A program made the position numbers and the translations under genes. Below the pieces are notes generated by a model. It searched no databases, was not told the origin of the DNA, and worked only from the letters and a program-made list of their open reading frames with translations. Shown here piece by piece: positions 8,094-15,637 of a stretch of 64,000 nucleotides of DNA. How positions within the stretch are numbered: the first letter of the stretch is position 1; each line of letters opens with the position of its first letter. The stretch is from NCBI RefSeq assembly GCF_000018545.1, contig NC_012587.1:310001-374000 (forward strand). The letters run 5' to 3'. Source of the stretch: Sinorhizobium fredii NGR234 (GTDB taxonomy: Bacteria; Pseudomonadota; Alphaproteobacteria; Rhizobiales; Rhizobiaceae).

Positions 8094-9205
8094 CGATGCG
8101 CGTCTGTAAGTGGTTGCTGACCTTCGCGTTGTTGTTTGCGGCGACATTGACGCCCGCTCATTCCGCGTCGCGCATCAAGGACGTGGCCTCGCTGCAGGCC
8201 GGGCGGGACAACCAGCTCATCGGCTACGGTCTGGTGGTCGGGCTGCAGGGAACCGGCGACAGCCTGCGGTCCTCGCCGTTCACCGACCAGTCGATCCGCG
8301 CCATGCTGCAGAACCTCGGCATCTCGACCCAGGGCGGCGAGTCGCGGACGCGCAATGTGGCGGCGGTGCTGGTCACCGCCACGCTGCCGCCTTTCGCAAG
8401 CCCCGGCAGCCGTGTCGACGTCACCGTCGGCTCGCTCGGCGACGCGACGTCGCTGCGCGGCGGCACGCTGGTCATGACGTCGCTCTCGGGCGCCGACGGG
8501 CAGATCTATGCGGTGGCCCAGGGCTCGATTGTCGTCACCGGCTTCAGCGCCCAGGGTGACGCAGCCAGTTTGTCGCAAGGCGTGACGACGGCCGGCCGCG
8601 TGCCGAACGGCGCCATCATCGAACGCGAGCTGCCGTCGAAGTTCAAGGACGGCTTCAACCTCGTGCTGCAATTGCGCAACCCGGATTTCTCGACCGCCGT
8701 CGGTATGGCGGCGGCGATCAACAAATTTGCCTCTGCGCAGTTCGGCGGCCGCATTGCCGAAGCCTTGGACTCGCAGTCCGTTCTCGTCCAGAAGCCGAAA
8801 ATGGCCGATCTCGCCCGGCTGATGGCCGACATCGAAAATCTCGTCGTCGAGACGGACGTCCCGGCCCGCGTCGTCGTCAATGAGCGGACCGGCACGATCG
8901 TCATCGGTCAGGATGTGCGCGTCAACGAAGTTGCGGTCAGCTACGGCACCCTGACGGTGCAGGTGACCGAGACCCCGACCGTCGTCCAGCCGGCGCCCTT
9001 CTCGCGCGGCGAGACGGCCGTCGAGCCGAATACCACCATCGAGGCGCAGTCGGATGGCGGCACGGTGGCGATCCTCAACGGGTCGAGCCTTCGCTCGCTT
9101 GTCGCGGGTCTCAACAGCATCGGCGTCAAGCCGGACGGAATCATCGCGATCCTGCAGAGCATCAAGACGGCGGGAGCCCTTCAGGCGGAGCTTGTGCTGC
9201 AATGA
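8090..9205 (+). CDS. flgI: Flagellar P-ring protein FlgI
   Basis: A 371-residue P-ring subunit. The Sec signal peptide is residues 1 to about 24 (WLLTFALLFAATLTPAHSA). The mature start SRIKDVASLQAGRDNQLIGYG and the following LVVGLQGTGDSL are diagnostic for FlgI. The C-terminal region ILNGSSLRSLVAGLNSIGVKP is also family-typical. The 4-bp ATGA overlaps at both ends (flgA and motE) put it inside one translationally coupled row. The protein assembles in the periplasm around the rod. Confidence 0.97.
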   Translation: MTMRVCKWLLTFALLFAATLTPAHSASRIKDVASLQAGRDNQLIGYGLVVGLQGTGDSLRSSPFTDQSIRAMLQNLGISTQGGESRTRNVAAVLVTATLPPFASPGSRVDVTVGSLGDATSLRGGTLVMTSLSGADGQIYAVAQGSIVVTGFSAQGDAASLSQGVTTAGRVPNGAIIERELPSKFKDGFNLVLQLRNPDFSTAVGMAAAINKFASAQFGGRIAEALDSQSVLVQKPKMADLARLMADIENLVVETDVPARVVVNERTGTIVIGQDVRVNEVAVSYGTLTVQVTETPTVVQPAPFSRGETAVEPNTTIEAQSDGGTVAILNGSSLRSLVAGLNSIGVKPDGIIAILQSIKTAGALQAELVLQ

Positions 9206-9741
9206 CCGGAACTATGGACCTTCTTCCCGGCAAGTCTCGCCGCACGCTGTTGGCCGCGGCCGGCGGAGCACTGATGCTGGTTATGCCGGGCGCATTCGCG
9301 CAGGACGTGACCGCGCCTCCTGCCGAAAACGGCGCGACCAACGAAATCCAGCAGTTCTGCACCAATATTGCCGATGCGGCGCGCGACCAGCGCTACCTCC
9401 TGCAGCGCAAGGATCTTGAGACCCTGCAGGCGAGCGTCGACGAACGCATTGCGACGCTGGAAAAACGCCGGGCCGAATACGAGGACTGGCTGAAGCGCCG
9501 CAACGATTTCCTCAAGCAGGCGGAACTCGGCCTCGTCGACATCTACAAGACGATGAAGCCCGACGCCGCCGCCGGCAAGCTCGAGATGGTACGGCCGGAG
9601 ATCGCCGCAGCGATCGTCATGAAGCTGCCGGCACGCCAATCCTCGCTGATCCTCAGCGAGATGAGCGACGAGAAGGCGGCGGTGCTCACCAACATCATTT
9701 CCAGCGCCAGCGACCCGAACACCTCGAAGGAGCCATCATGA
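9202..9741 (+). CDS. motE: Motility protein MotE (MotC chaperone type)
   Basis: A 179-residue secreted protein. The first about 34 residues form a signal peptide (LLAAAGGALMLVMPGAFA). A long coiled-coil follows (DLETLQASVDERIATLEKRRAEYEDWL), then a MgtE-N-like helical end with VRPEIAAAIVMKLPARQSS and MSDEKAAVL. In S. meliloti the gene in this position encodes MotE, the periplasmic chaperone that stabilises MotC; motC is at 18809 here. The overlap with flgI and flgH is 4 bp on each side. Confidence 0.85.
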   Translation: MTGTMDLLPGKSRRTLLAAAGGALMLVMPGAFAQDVTAPPAENGATNEIQQFCTNIADAARDQRYLLQRKDLETLQASVDERIATLEKRRAEYEDWLKRRNDFLKQAELGLVDIYKTMKPDAAAGKLEMVRPEIAAAIVMKLPARQSSLILSEMSDEKAAVLTNIISSASDPNTSKEPS

Positions 9742-10448
9742 GAATGCAACTTACGGCCGTTCTGGCCGCGAGCCTTCTTGCGGGATGCCAGAACCAGGCC
9801 TTCAGGGAGATCGGCCAGGCGCCGTCGATGAGCCCGATCGGCAGCGGCCTGCAATATACGCAGGCGCCGCAATTGGCGGCGTATCCGAAGCAGCCGCATC
9901 AGATGACCGCCGGATACTCGCTGTGGAACGACCAGCAGGCCGCCCTCTTCAAGGACGCGCGCGCGATCAATGTCGGCGATATCCTGACCGTCGATATCCA
10001 GATCGACGACAAGGCGTCGTTCAACAACGAAACGGACCGCAGCCGCACCAATTCCAGCGGCTTCAACCTCGGCGCCAGCGGTGAATCGCAGACCAGCGAC
10101 TTCGAATGGTCCGGCAATCTCAAATACGGGTCGAACATCAAGACCGAAGGCGACGGTAAGACCGAGCGCTCCGAGAAGCTCCGGCTGCTCGTCGCCGCCG
10201 TTGTCACCGGTGTCCTGGAGAACGGCAATCTGCTGATCAGCGGCTCGCAGGAAGTGCGCGTCAACCACGAACTGCGCATCCTCAATGTCGCCGGCATCGT
10301 CCGGCCGCGGGATGTCGACGCCGACAATATCATTTCCTACGACCGCATTGCCGAGGCGCGTATCTCCTACGGTGGCCGCGGCCGGCTGATGGAAGTGCAG
10401 CAGCCGCCATGGGGCCAGCAGGTCGTCGATCTCGTCTCACCGATTTGA
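9738..10448 (+). CDS. flgH: Flagellar L-ring protein FlgH (lipoprotein)
   Basis: A 236-residue outer-membrane L-ring subunit. The lipobox LLAGC with C17 follows a short hydrophobic signal, so the mature protein is a lipoprotein. The family segments SLWNDQQAALFKDARAINVGDILTV and GVLENGNLLISGSQEV, then VDADNIISYDRIAEARISYGGRG, are all present. It follows motE with a 4-bp overlap and precedes fliL. With FlgI it forms the LP-ring bushing. Confidence 0.96.
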   Translation: MRMQLTAVLAASLLAGCQNQAFREIGQAPSMSPIGSGLQYTQAPQLAAYPKQPHQMTAGYSLWNDQQAALFKDARAINVGDILTVDIQIDDKASFNNETDRSRTNSSGFNLGASGESQTSDFEWSGNLKYGSNIKTEGDGKTERSEKLRLLVAAVVTGVLENGNLLISGSQEVRVNHELRILNVAGIVRPRDVDADNIISYDRIAEARISYGGRGRLMEVQQPPWGQQVVDLVSPI

Positions 10449-10459
10449 GGGGCGTGACG

Positions 10460-10951
10460 ATGGAAGAAATCGACATCAAGCAACAAAAGTCCCCGTCGCT
10501 GGTGATGACCATCGCCGCAGTCGCCGTACTGACGCTCGTCGCCGGCGGCGGCGGCTGGCTTGTCGGCATATTTCTGGCGCCGCCACCGGCCGAGAAGGCG
10601 GAAGCGGTGGCCGAAGTCCCCGAGAATGCCACCGGCGAGGAGGGCCTTCCGAAGATCGCCACAGAAGCCAACGGTATCGTCCAGCTCGAACCGATCACCA
10701 CGAACCTTGCCTATCCGGCGGAGAACTGGGTTCGCGTCGAGGTCGCGCTGCAGTTCAAGGGCGTCCCTGACGTCGCGCTCGCGGAAGAAATCCACCAGGA
10801 CATCATCGCCTACCTCAAGACCGTGTCGCTGCAGCAAATCCAGGGGCCGCGCGGCTTTCAATATCTCCGGGATGACATCCAGGAACGGGTTGACCTGCGC
10901 TCCGACGGGCGCGTAACCAATGTGATGTTCCGAACCTTCGTCATCCAATGA
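10460..10951 (+). CDS. fliL: Flagellar basal body-associated protein FliL
   Basis: A 163-residue inner-membrane protein that surrounds the stator at the motor. The ATG at 10460 is chosen because GAGGGG (10447-10452) is well placed; the frame extends further upstream but overlaps flgH. Residues about 1-13 are cytoplasmic and one transmembrane helix spans about 14-38. The periplasmic SPFH-like domain ends with the family's characteristic VTNVMFRTFVIQ. A second protein with similar architecture is encoded at 33003. Confidence 0.9.
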   Translation: MEEIDIKQQKSPSLVMTIAAVAVLTLVAGGGGWLVGIFLAPPPAEKAEAVAEVPENATGEEGLPKIATEANGIVQLEPITTNLAYPAENWVRVEVALQFKGVPDVALAEEIHQDIIAYLKTVSLQQIQGPRGFQYLRDDIQERVDLRSDGRVTNVMFRTFVIQ

Positions 10952-10958
10952 TTCGGCG

Positions 10959-11003
10959 GGGTCAGGACCACTAGATTCATTCCATTCGTACAGGCCCTGA
11001 CCC
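10959..11003 (+). promoter_or_regulatory. Inverted repeat in the fliL-fliP spacer
   Basis: GGGTCAGG (10959-10966) pairs with CCTGACCC (10996-11003), leaving a 29-nt loop. The 3' arm ends 3 nt before the fliP ATG, which has no clear Shine-Dalgarno. It could lower fliP translation. The pairing is visible; its function is inferred. Confidence 0.3.
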
Positions 11004-11006
11004 TGG

Positions 11007-11744
11007 ATGCTCCGGATTGCTGCCTTCATAGTCGCCATGATGGCGATGTCGGGAATTGCCGGGGCGCAGAGCTTTCCCGCCGATATTCTGAACACGCCGG
11101 TCGATGGTTCGGTCGCCTCCTGGATCATCCGCACATTCGGGCTGTTGACCGTCCTTTCGGTCGCCCCGGGCATCCTGATCATGGTGACGAGCTTTCCCCG
11201 TTTCGTCATCGCCTTTGCGATCCTGCGCTCGGGCATGGGGCTTGCGACCACACCGTCGAACATGATCATGGTGTCGCTGGCGCTGTTCATGACCTTCTAC
11301 GTGATGGCGCCCACCTTCGACCGCGCCTGGCGCGAGGGCATCGATCCGCTGTTGAAGAACGAGATTTCCGAGACCGAGGCGCTGCCGCGGGTATCCGAGC
11401 CGTTCCGTGAGTTCATGCTCGCCAACACGCGCGACAAGGACCTGCAGCTCTTCATCGACATCGCCCGCGAGAAGGGCCAGACCGTCGTCGTCGACGACAA
11501 GGTCGATCTGCGCGCCGTCGTGCCGGCCTTCATGATTTCGGAGATCCGCCGCGGCTTCGAGATCGGCTTCCTGATCATGCTGCCCTTCCTGGTCATCGAT
11601 CTCATCGTCTCGACCATCACCATGGCGATGGGCATGATGATGCTGCCGCCGACGTCGATCTCGCTGCCCTTCAAGATCCTGTTCTTCGTGCTGATCGACG
11701 GCTGGAACCTGCTCGTCGGCAGTCTGGTGCGCTCCTTCACTTAA
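11007..11744 (+). CDS. fliP: Flagellar export gate protein FliP
   Basis: A 245-residue core component of the flagellar type III export gate. The cleavable N-terminal signal sequence (MLRIAAFIVAMMAMSGIAGAQS) is typical of FliP. Transmembrane segments carry the family motifs VAPGILIMVTSFPRFVIAFAILR and the late helix FLIMLPFLVIDLIVSTITMAMGMMMLPP. Gate partners FliQ and FliR are encoded at 28286 and 30750, so the gate genes are split over two operons. This is the last gene before the flagellins. Confidence 0.97.
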   Translation: MLRIAAFIVAMMAMSGIAGAQSFPADILNTPVDGSVASWIIRTFGLLTVLSVAPGILIMVTSFPRFVIAFAILRSGMGLATTPSNMIMVSLALFMTFYVMAPTFDRAWREGIDPLLKNEISETEALPRVSEPFREFMLANTRDKDLQLFIDIAREKGQTVVVDDKVDLRAVVPAFMISEIRRGFEIGFLIMLPFLVIDLIVSTITMAMGMMMLPPTSISLPFKILFFVLIDGWNLLVGSLVRSFT

Positions 11745-12028
11745 GGCTCGGGCAGTGTCCCCCGTTAAGACATCCGGCGGCCCCGAAACAATCCGTTAAG
11801 CATAGGATTTCACGCGGGATTCACCACATTCCCGGGTCGTCTTCCGGGCGCTCCGCCGGTTAAGCTGTTGGCAAGAAATGGCTGCGAATTTCGTCCTCAC
11901 ACGACGGGTTTGGTGTCCTTCACGAGCTGAGCGGAACCGAGTGGCATGATGCCGGATCGTCGTGACCGGTAACGTTTTTTGAGCCCGGTATGTCCCCCCA
12001 TAAGTATTTCGTAAAAGGGACAACGAAC
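11745..12028 (+). promoter_or_regulatory. flaA promoter and leader
   Basis: The gap between fliP and flaA holds the shared flagellin leader block at 11944-11995, from GCATGATGCCGG to CCGGTATGTCC, with the two CCGG cores at 11966 and 11985. A degenerate TTAAGCAT is at 11796-11803. The flaA block is about 8 nt longer between its ends than in the other three flagellin genes. AAAGGGA at 12014-12020 is the ribosome-binding site. Confidence 0.5.
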
Positions 12029-12937
12029 ATGGCAAGCATTCTCACCAACAGCTCGGCAACGGCCGCTCTGCAGACGCTGCGCTCCATCTCCTCCAGCATG
12101 GAAGACACGCAGAACCGCATTTCGACCGGCATGCGTGTCGGCTCTGCTTCCGACAACGCCGCTTACTGGTCGATCGCGACCACCATGCGTTCTGACAACG
12201 CAGCCCTTTCGTCGGTCACCGACGCGCTCGGCATGGGCGCCGCCAAGGTCGACACCGCTTATGCCGGTATGGAAGCGGCCATCGACGTCGTCAAGGAAAT
12301 CAAGGCGAAGATCGTCGCCGCCACGGAAGAAGGCGTCGACGGCGCTAAGGTCCAGGAAGAAATCGACCAGCTCCAGGACCAGCTCCTGAGCATCGCGGAA
12401 TCCGCCTCCTTCAACGGTGAAAACTGGATCGCCGGTGAAGCTGCCACGAAGACCGTCGTTACCGGTTTCGTCCGTGCTTCGGACGGCACAGTTTCGATCA
12501 AGACGTCCAGCTACACGCTGACAGATGCGGCCGACGGTACGCTCCTCTTTGCCGACGATGGCGCCGGTGGACTTGATACCGCGACCGGTATCCTCGGCAC
12601 CGCAGGTACGAACGGCAATGACGTCTACGGCCTCGATATCTCTGCAATGGACGCCACGGCTCTCGGAGAAGCTCTCTCCGACGTCGAAGACGCCCTGACG
12701 GCAATGACCAGCGCCGCCTCGTCGCTCGGTTCGATGTCGACCCGTATCGATCTGCAGGCCGACTTCGTTTCCGAACTCAGCGACTCGATCGAAAACGGTA
12801 TCGGCCGCCTCGTCGATGCCGACATGAACGAGGAGTCGACCCGCCTGAAGGCCCTGCAGACGCAGCAGCAACTCGCCATCCAGGCCCTGTCGATCGCCAA
12901 CTCCGACTCGCAGAACATCCTGTCGCTCTTCCGCTAA
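12029..12937 (+). CDS. flaA: Flagellin FlaA
   Basis: A 302-residue filament protein. The start MASILTNSSATAALQTLRSI is chosen because AAAGGGA lies 8 nt upstream and it aligns with the other three flagellins; the longer frame adds 13 non-flagellin residues. The conserved D0/D1 N-terminus (to about residue 135, ending ESASFNGENW) and C-terminus (ESTRLKALQTQQQLAIQALSI) flank a short variable centre near residues 140-205. My recollection is that S. meliloti FlaA is nearer 390 residues, so this is a compact form. The a/b/d/c naming follows S. meliloti gene order. Confidence 0.92.
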   Translation: MASILTNSSATAALQTLRSISSSMEDTQNRISTGMRVGSASDNAAYWSIATTMRSDNAALSSVTDALGMGAAKVDTAYAGMEAAIDVVKEIKAKIVAATEEGVDGAKVQEEIDQLQDQLLSIAESASFNGENWIAGEAATKTVVTGFVRASDGTVSIKTSSYTLTDAADGTLLFADDGAGGLDTATGILGTAGTNGNDVYGLDISAMDATALGEALSDVEDALTAMTSAASSLGSMSTRIDLQADFVSELSDSIENGIGRLVDADMNEESTRLKALQTQQQLAIQALSIANSDSQNILSLFR

Positions 12938-12983
12938 TCGGCGAACCGGCACGGGGGCTGACCGTGCCGCAACGCTGGAAAAG

Positions 12984-13009
12984 AGCCGCGACCGTAATCG
13001 GTCGCGGCT
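12984..13009 (+). terminator. Terminator after flaA
   Basis: AGCCGCGACCG (12984-12994), loop TAAT, CGGTCGCGGCT (12999-13009), an 11-bp GC-rich stem followed by TTTCGCATTTTTTG. It is a good intrinsic terminator, so flaA is probably a single-gene transcript. Confidence 0.85.
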
Positions 13010-13040
13010 TTTCGCATTTTTTGTTCCGCTTCAGCATTCC

Positions 13041-13152
13041 TTAACCATCTTGCTGTTTCCTAGGGCCATCGAAACGACGGGTTAACCAACAAAATTAATT
13101 GGTTAGCAGGCATGATGCTGACCGTTGCTTCCCGGTGAGCTCCGGAATGTCC
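13041..13152 (+). promoter_or_regulatory. flaB upstream region: TTAACCAT box and shared leader block
   Basis: TTAACCAT lies at 13041-13048, resembling a CtrA half-site. The segment CATCGAAACGACGGGTTAACC follows and is almost repeated before flaD. The shared leader block runs from GCATGATGC (13110) to CCGGAATGTCC (ending 13152), with CCGG cores at 13132 and 13142. It ends 32 nt before the flaB ATG. Confidence 0.5.
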
Positions 13153-13184
13153 CTTCTTAATCAGCCACTAAGGGGCACTCAGAA

Positions 13185-14105
13185 ATGACAAGCATTCTTA
13201 CCAACATCGCAGCCATGTCCGCACTCGAAACGCTGCGGAGCATCGGCTCCAACATGGAAACGACCCAGGGCCGCGTCTCCTCCGGCCTGCGCGTCGGCGA
13301 AGCCTCGGACAACGCCGCCTACTGGTCCATTGCGACCACGATGCGTTCGGACAACATGGCCCTCTCCGCCGTCCAGGACGCCCTCGGCCTCGGCGCCGCC
13401 AAGGTCGATACCGCCTATGCCGGTATGGAATCGGCGATCGAAGTCGTGAAGGAAATCAAGGCTAAGGTCGTGACGGCAACTGAAGAAGGCGTCGACAAGG
13501 CCAAGGTCCAGGAAGAAATCGACCAGCTGCAGGAACAGCTGCTGTCGATCGCAGAGTCCGCTTCGTTCAGCGGCGAGAACTGGATCGGTGGCGTCGCCGG
13601 CAATACTGTGACCGTGGTCTCCGGCTTCGTCCGCGCTTCCGACAGCACGGTCTCGGTTAAGACCACGAGCTATGCGCTGGTTGACGGCGTCACGGGCGGC
13701 AACCTGCTGTTCAGCGACGACGGCACTGGTGCTCTCGATACGGCGACCGGTATCCTCGGCACTGCCGGCGCCTCTGCAGGCGGCTACGATGTCTACTCGC
13801 TGGATATCAGCGCGCTCGCAACGGCGGACATGAACGACGTGCTGTCGGACGTCGACGACGCTCTCTCGGCCATGACCAGTGCTGCCGCCGAGCTCGGTTC
13901 GATCTCCATGCGCATCGGCCTGCAGGAAGATTTCGTCGCAAAACTGTCCGACTCGATCGACTCCGGCGTCGGCCGCCTCGTCGATGCCGACATGAACGAG
14001 GAATCGACCCGCCTCAAGGCCCTGCAGACGCAGCAGCAGCTCGCTGTTCAGTCGCTGTCGATCGCCAACAGCAACTCGGAAAACGTTCTCCAGCTCTTCC
14101 GTTAA
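13185..14105 (+). CDS. flaB: Flagellin FlaB
   Basis: A 306-residue flagellin starting MTSILTNIAAMSALETLRSI, with AAGGGGC upstream. The D0/D1 parts are nearly the same as in FlaA and FlaD (for example SDNAAYWSIATTMRSDN and LKALQTQQQLAVQSLSIAN); the variable middle is about residues 140-210. Its own promoter region and terminator make it a monocistronic unit. In rhizobia several flagellins build a complex, rigid filament, with FlaA as the principal one. Confidence 0.92.
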   Translation: MTSILTNIAAMSALETLRSIGSNMETTQGRVSSGLRVGEASDNAAYWSIATTMRSDNMALSAVQDALGLGAAKVDTAYAGMESAIEVVKEIKAKVVTATEEGVDKAKVQEEIDQLQEQLLSIAESASFSGENWIGGVAGNTVTVVSGFVRASDSTVSVKTTSYALVDGVTGGNLLFSDDGTGALDTATGILGTAGASAGGYDVYSLDISALATADMNDVLSDVDDALSAMTSAAAELGSISMRIGLQEDFVAKLSDSIDSGVGRLVDADMNEESTRLKALQTQQQLAVQSLSIANSNSENVLQLFR

Positions 14106-14171
14106 TCGACGGGGGCCGACTAGGGATCGGTCGATCCCTCAGACGCTCAAATATGCTGGAAGCTATAGGAG

Positions 14172-14195
14172 GCCGCACCTTGCGAAAGGTGCGGC
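14172..14195 (+). terminator. Terminator after flaB
   Basis: GCCGCACCTT (14172-14181), loop GCGA, AAGGTGCGGC (14186-14195), then TTTCCTGCTTTT. A 10-bp stem with a moderate T-rich tail. Confidence 0.75.
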
Positions 14196-14269
14196 TTTCC
14201 TGCTTTTGGGCTCCAGCGCAAGGAAATTGTTAGGTTTTGTTAATTTTGCTAACCCACCTTTAGACTTTG

Positions 14270-14382
14270 TTAACCATGTTCGCTTTAGCTGGCCGCATCG
14301 AAACGATGAGTTAACCAAGGTGACCAGCGGGTTAACAGGCATGACGCCGACCATTCGTTCCCGGCGGCGATCCGGAATGTTC
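14270..14382 (+). promoter_or_regulatory. flaD upstream region: TTAACCAT box and shared leader block
   Basis: TTAACCAT is at 14270-14277, inside an AT-rich stretch. CATCGAAACGATGAGTTAACC follows, close to the copy before flaB. The leader block runs from GCATGACGCC (14339) to CCGGAATGTTC (ending 14382), with CCGG cores at 14361 and 14372. It ends 35 nt before the flaD ATG. The 312-bp gap between flaB and flaD holds only this region and the flaB terminator. Confidence 0.5.
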
Positions 14383-14417
14383 AACCATTCTAATGCCATT
14401 CGAGGGGCGAGCAGACC

Positions 14418-15335
14418 ATGACCAGCATCCTGACGAACACGGCGGCGATGGCCGCACTTCAGACCCTCCGCGCCATCGACGACAACATGGAGACGACGCA
14501 GGGCCGCGTTTCTTCGGGGTTGCGTGTTGGCGAGGCGGCAGACAACGCCGCCTACTGGTCGATCGCCACAACGATGCGCTCCGACAACATGGCGCTCTCG
14601 GCCGTCCAGGACGCGCTCGGTCTCGGCGCTGCGAAGGTCGATACCTCCTATGCCGCGATGGAAAGCGCCATCGAAGTCGTCAAAGAAATCAAGTCGAAGA
14701 TCGTCGCCGCTACCGAAGAAGGTGTCGATAAGACGAAGATCCAGGAAGAAATCGACCAGTTGCAGGAGCAACTGATGTCGATCGCCGAGTCTGCTTCCTT
14801 CAGTGGCGAAAACTGGGTGGCCGGCGACGCGGCCGATAAGAGCGTGGTCTCGGGCTTTGTGCGCGCCTCGGACGGCACCGTTTCGGTGAAGACGACAACC
14901 TACACGCTCGACGACACGGCGACCGGCAATCTGCTTTTCGGCGGTGACGGTGCCGGCGCCATCGTGGACACCAACGGCATTCTCGGCACCACCGGCGGCG
15001 CGACGATCGGCGTTTCCATCTATGCTCTCGATATCACCGGCTTCGACACCGCCGAAATGGCCGAAGCGCTGACCCTTGTCGAAGATGGCCTGCAGGCGAT
15101 GACCAGCGCCGCCTCGGAGCTCGGCTCGATCTCCATGCGCATCGGGCTTCAGGAAGATTTTGTCGCGGCGCTGACCGACTCGATCGACTCCGGCATCGGC
15201 CGCCTCGTCGATGCCGACATGAACGAGGAATCGACCCGCCTGAAAGCCCTGCAGACGCAGCAGCAGCTCGCCGTCCAGTCGCTGTCGATCGCCAATACCA
15301 ATTCGGAAAACATCCTCCAGCTCTTCCGCCAGTAG
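14418..15335 (+). CDS. flaD: Flagellin FlaD
   Basis: A 305-residue flagellin starting MTSILTNTAAMAALQTLRAI with GAGGGGCGAGCAG just upstream. The N-terminal and C-terminal coiled domains match FlaB almost residue for residue, and the variable centre is about residues 140-210. It ends LQLFRQ, one residue longer than FlaB at the tail. The near-identical upstream block and coding ends indicate tandem duplication with flaB. The symbol follows S. meliloti gene order and is less certain than the family. Confidence 0.88.
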   Translation: MTSILTNTAAMAALQTLRAIDDNMETTQGRVSSGLRVGEAADNAAYWSIATTMRSDNMALSAVQDALGLGAAKVDTSYAAMESAIEVVKEIKSKIVAATEEGVDKTKIQEEIDQLQEQLMSIAESASFSGENWVAGDAADKSVVSGFVRASDGTVSVKTTTYTLDDTATGNLLFGGDGAGAIVDTNGILGTTGGATIGVSIYALDITGFDTAEMAEALTLVEDGLQAMTSAASELGSISMRIGLQEDFVAALTDSIDSGIGRLVDADMNEESTRLKALQTQQQLAVQSLSIANTNSENILQLFRQ

Positions 15336-15385
15336 GACGCGTCGGCAGCCGGTTAAGGCTGCTGTCCCAGACATTTATCATTTCC

Positions 15386-15412
15386 AAGGCCGCGCACTTG
15401 TTGCGCGGCCTT
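15386..15412 (+). terminator. Terminator after flaD
   Basis: AAGGCCGCGCA (15386-15396), loop CTTGT, TGCGCGGCCTT (15402-15412), then TGTCG. An 11-bp GC-rich stem; the T tract is short. Confidence 0.75.
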
Positions 15413-15483
15413 TGTCGTTCTGGAAGCGCCGATCCCGGCAATGTAACTTTTTCTTTACACGTCTTAATGGACCGTTAACCGCG

Positions 15484-15607
15484 TTAACCATTTGTTAACC
15501 ATTTCACATTAACGCTTTGTTAAGCACGATGGTCTGTCGCCCAGGGCAAAACGGTGGCAGCGCGCATGACGCCGTACCATCCCTGCCGGTTCCCACCCGG
15601 AATGTCC
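15484..15607 (+). promoter_or_regulatory. flaC upstream region: two TTAACCAT boxes and shared leader block
   Basis: Two TTAACCAT boxes lie at 15484-15491 and 15495-15502, within a run of five TTAA motifs. The leader block extends from GCATGACGCC (15564) to CCGGAATGTCC (ending 15607), with CCGG cores at 15586 and 15597. It ends 30 nt before the flaC ATG. The 302-bp gap after flaD holds this region plus the flaD terminator. Confidence 0.5.
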
Positions 15608-15637
15608 TCGATCTCCCATCGACAGGGGCGATAGCCA

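Noticed and set aside
6735..8147. 470-codon antisense frame over flgG and flgA
   Set aside because: Shadow of conserved rod genes with low-complexity charged translation and no family resemblance.
7904..9202. 432-codon antisense frame over flgI
   Set aside because: Reverse-strand artefact of GC-rich codon use; flgI is certain.
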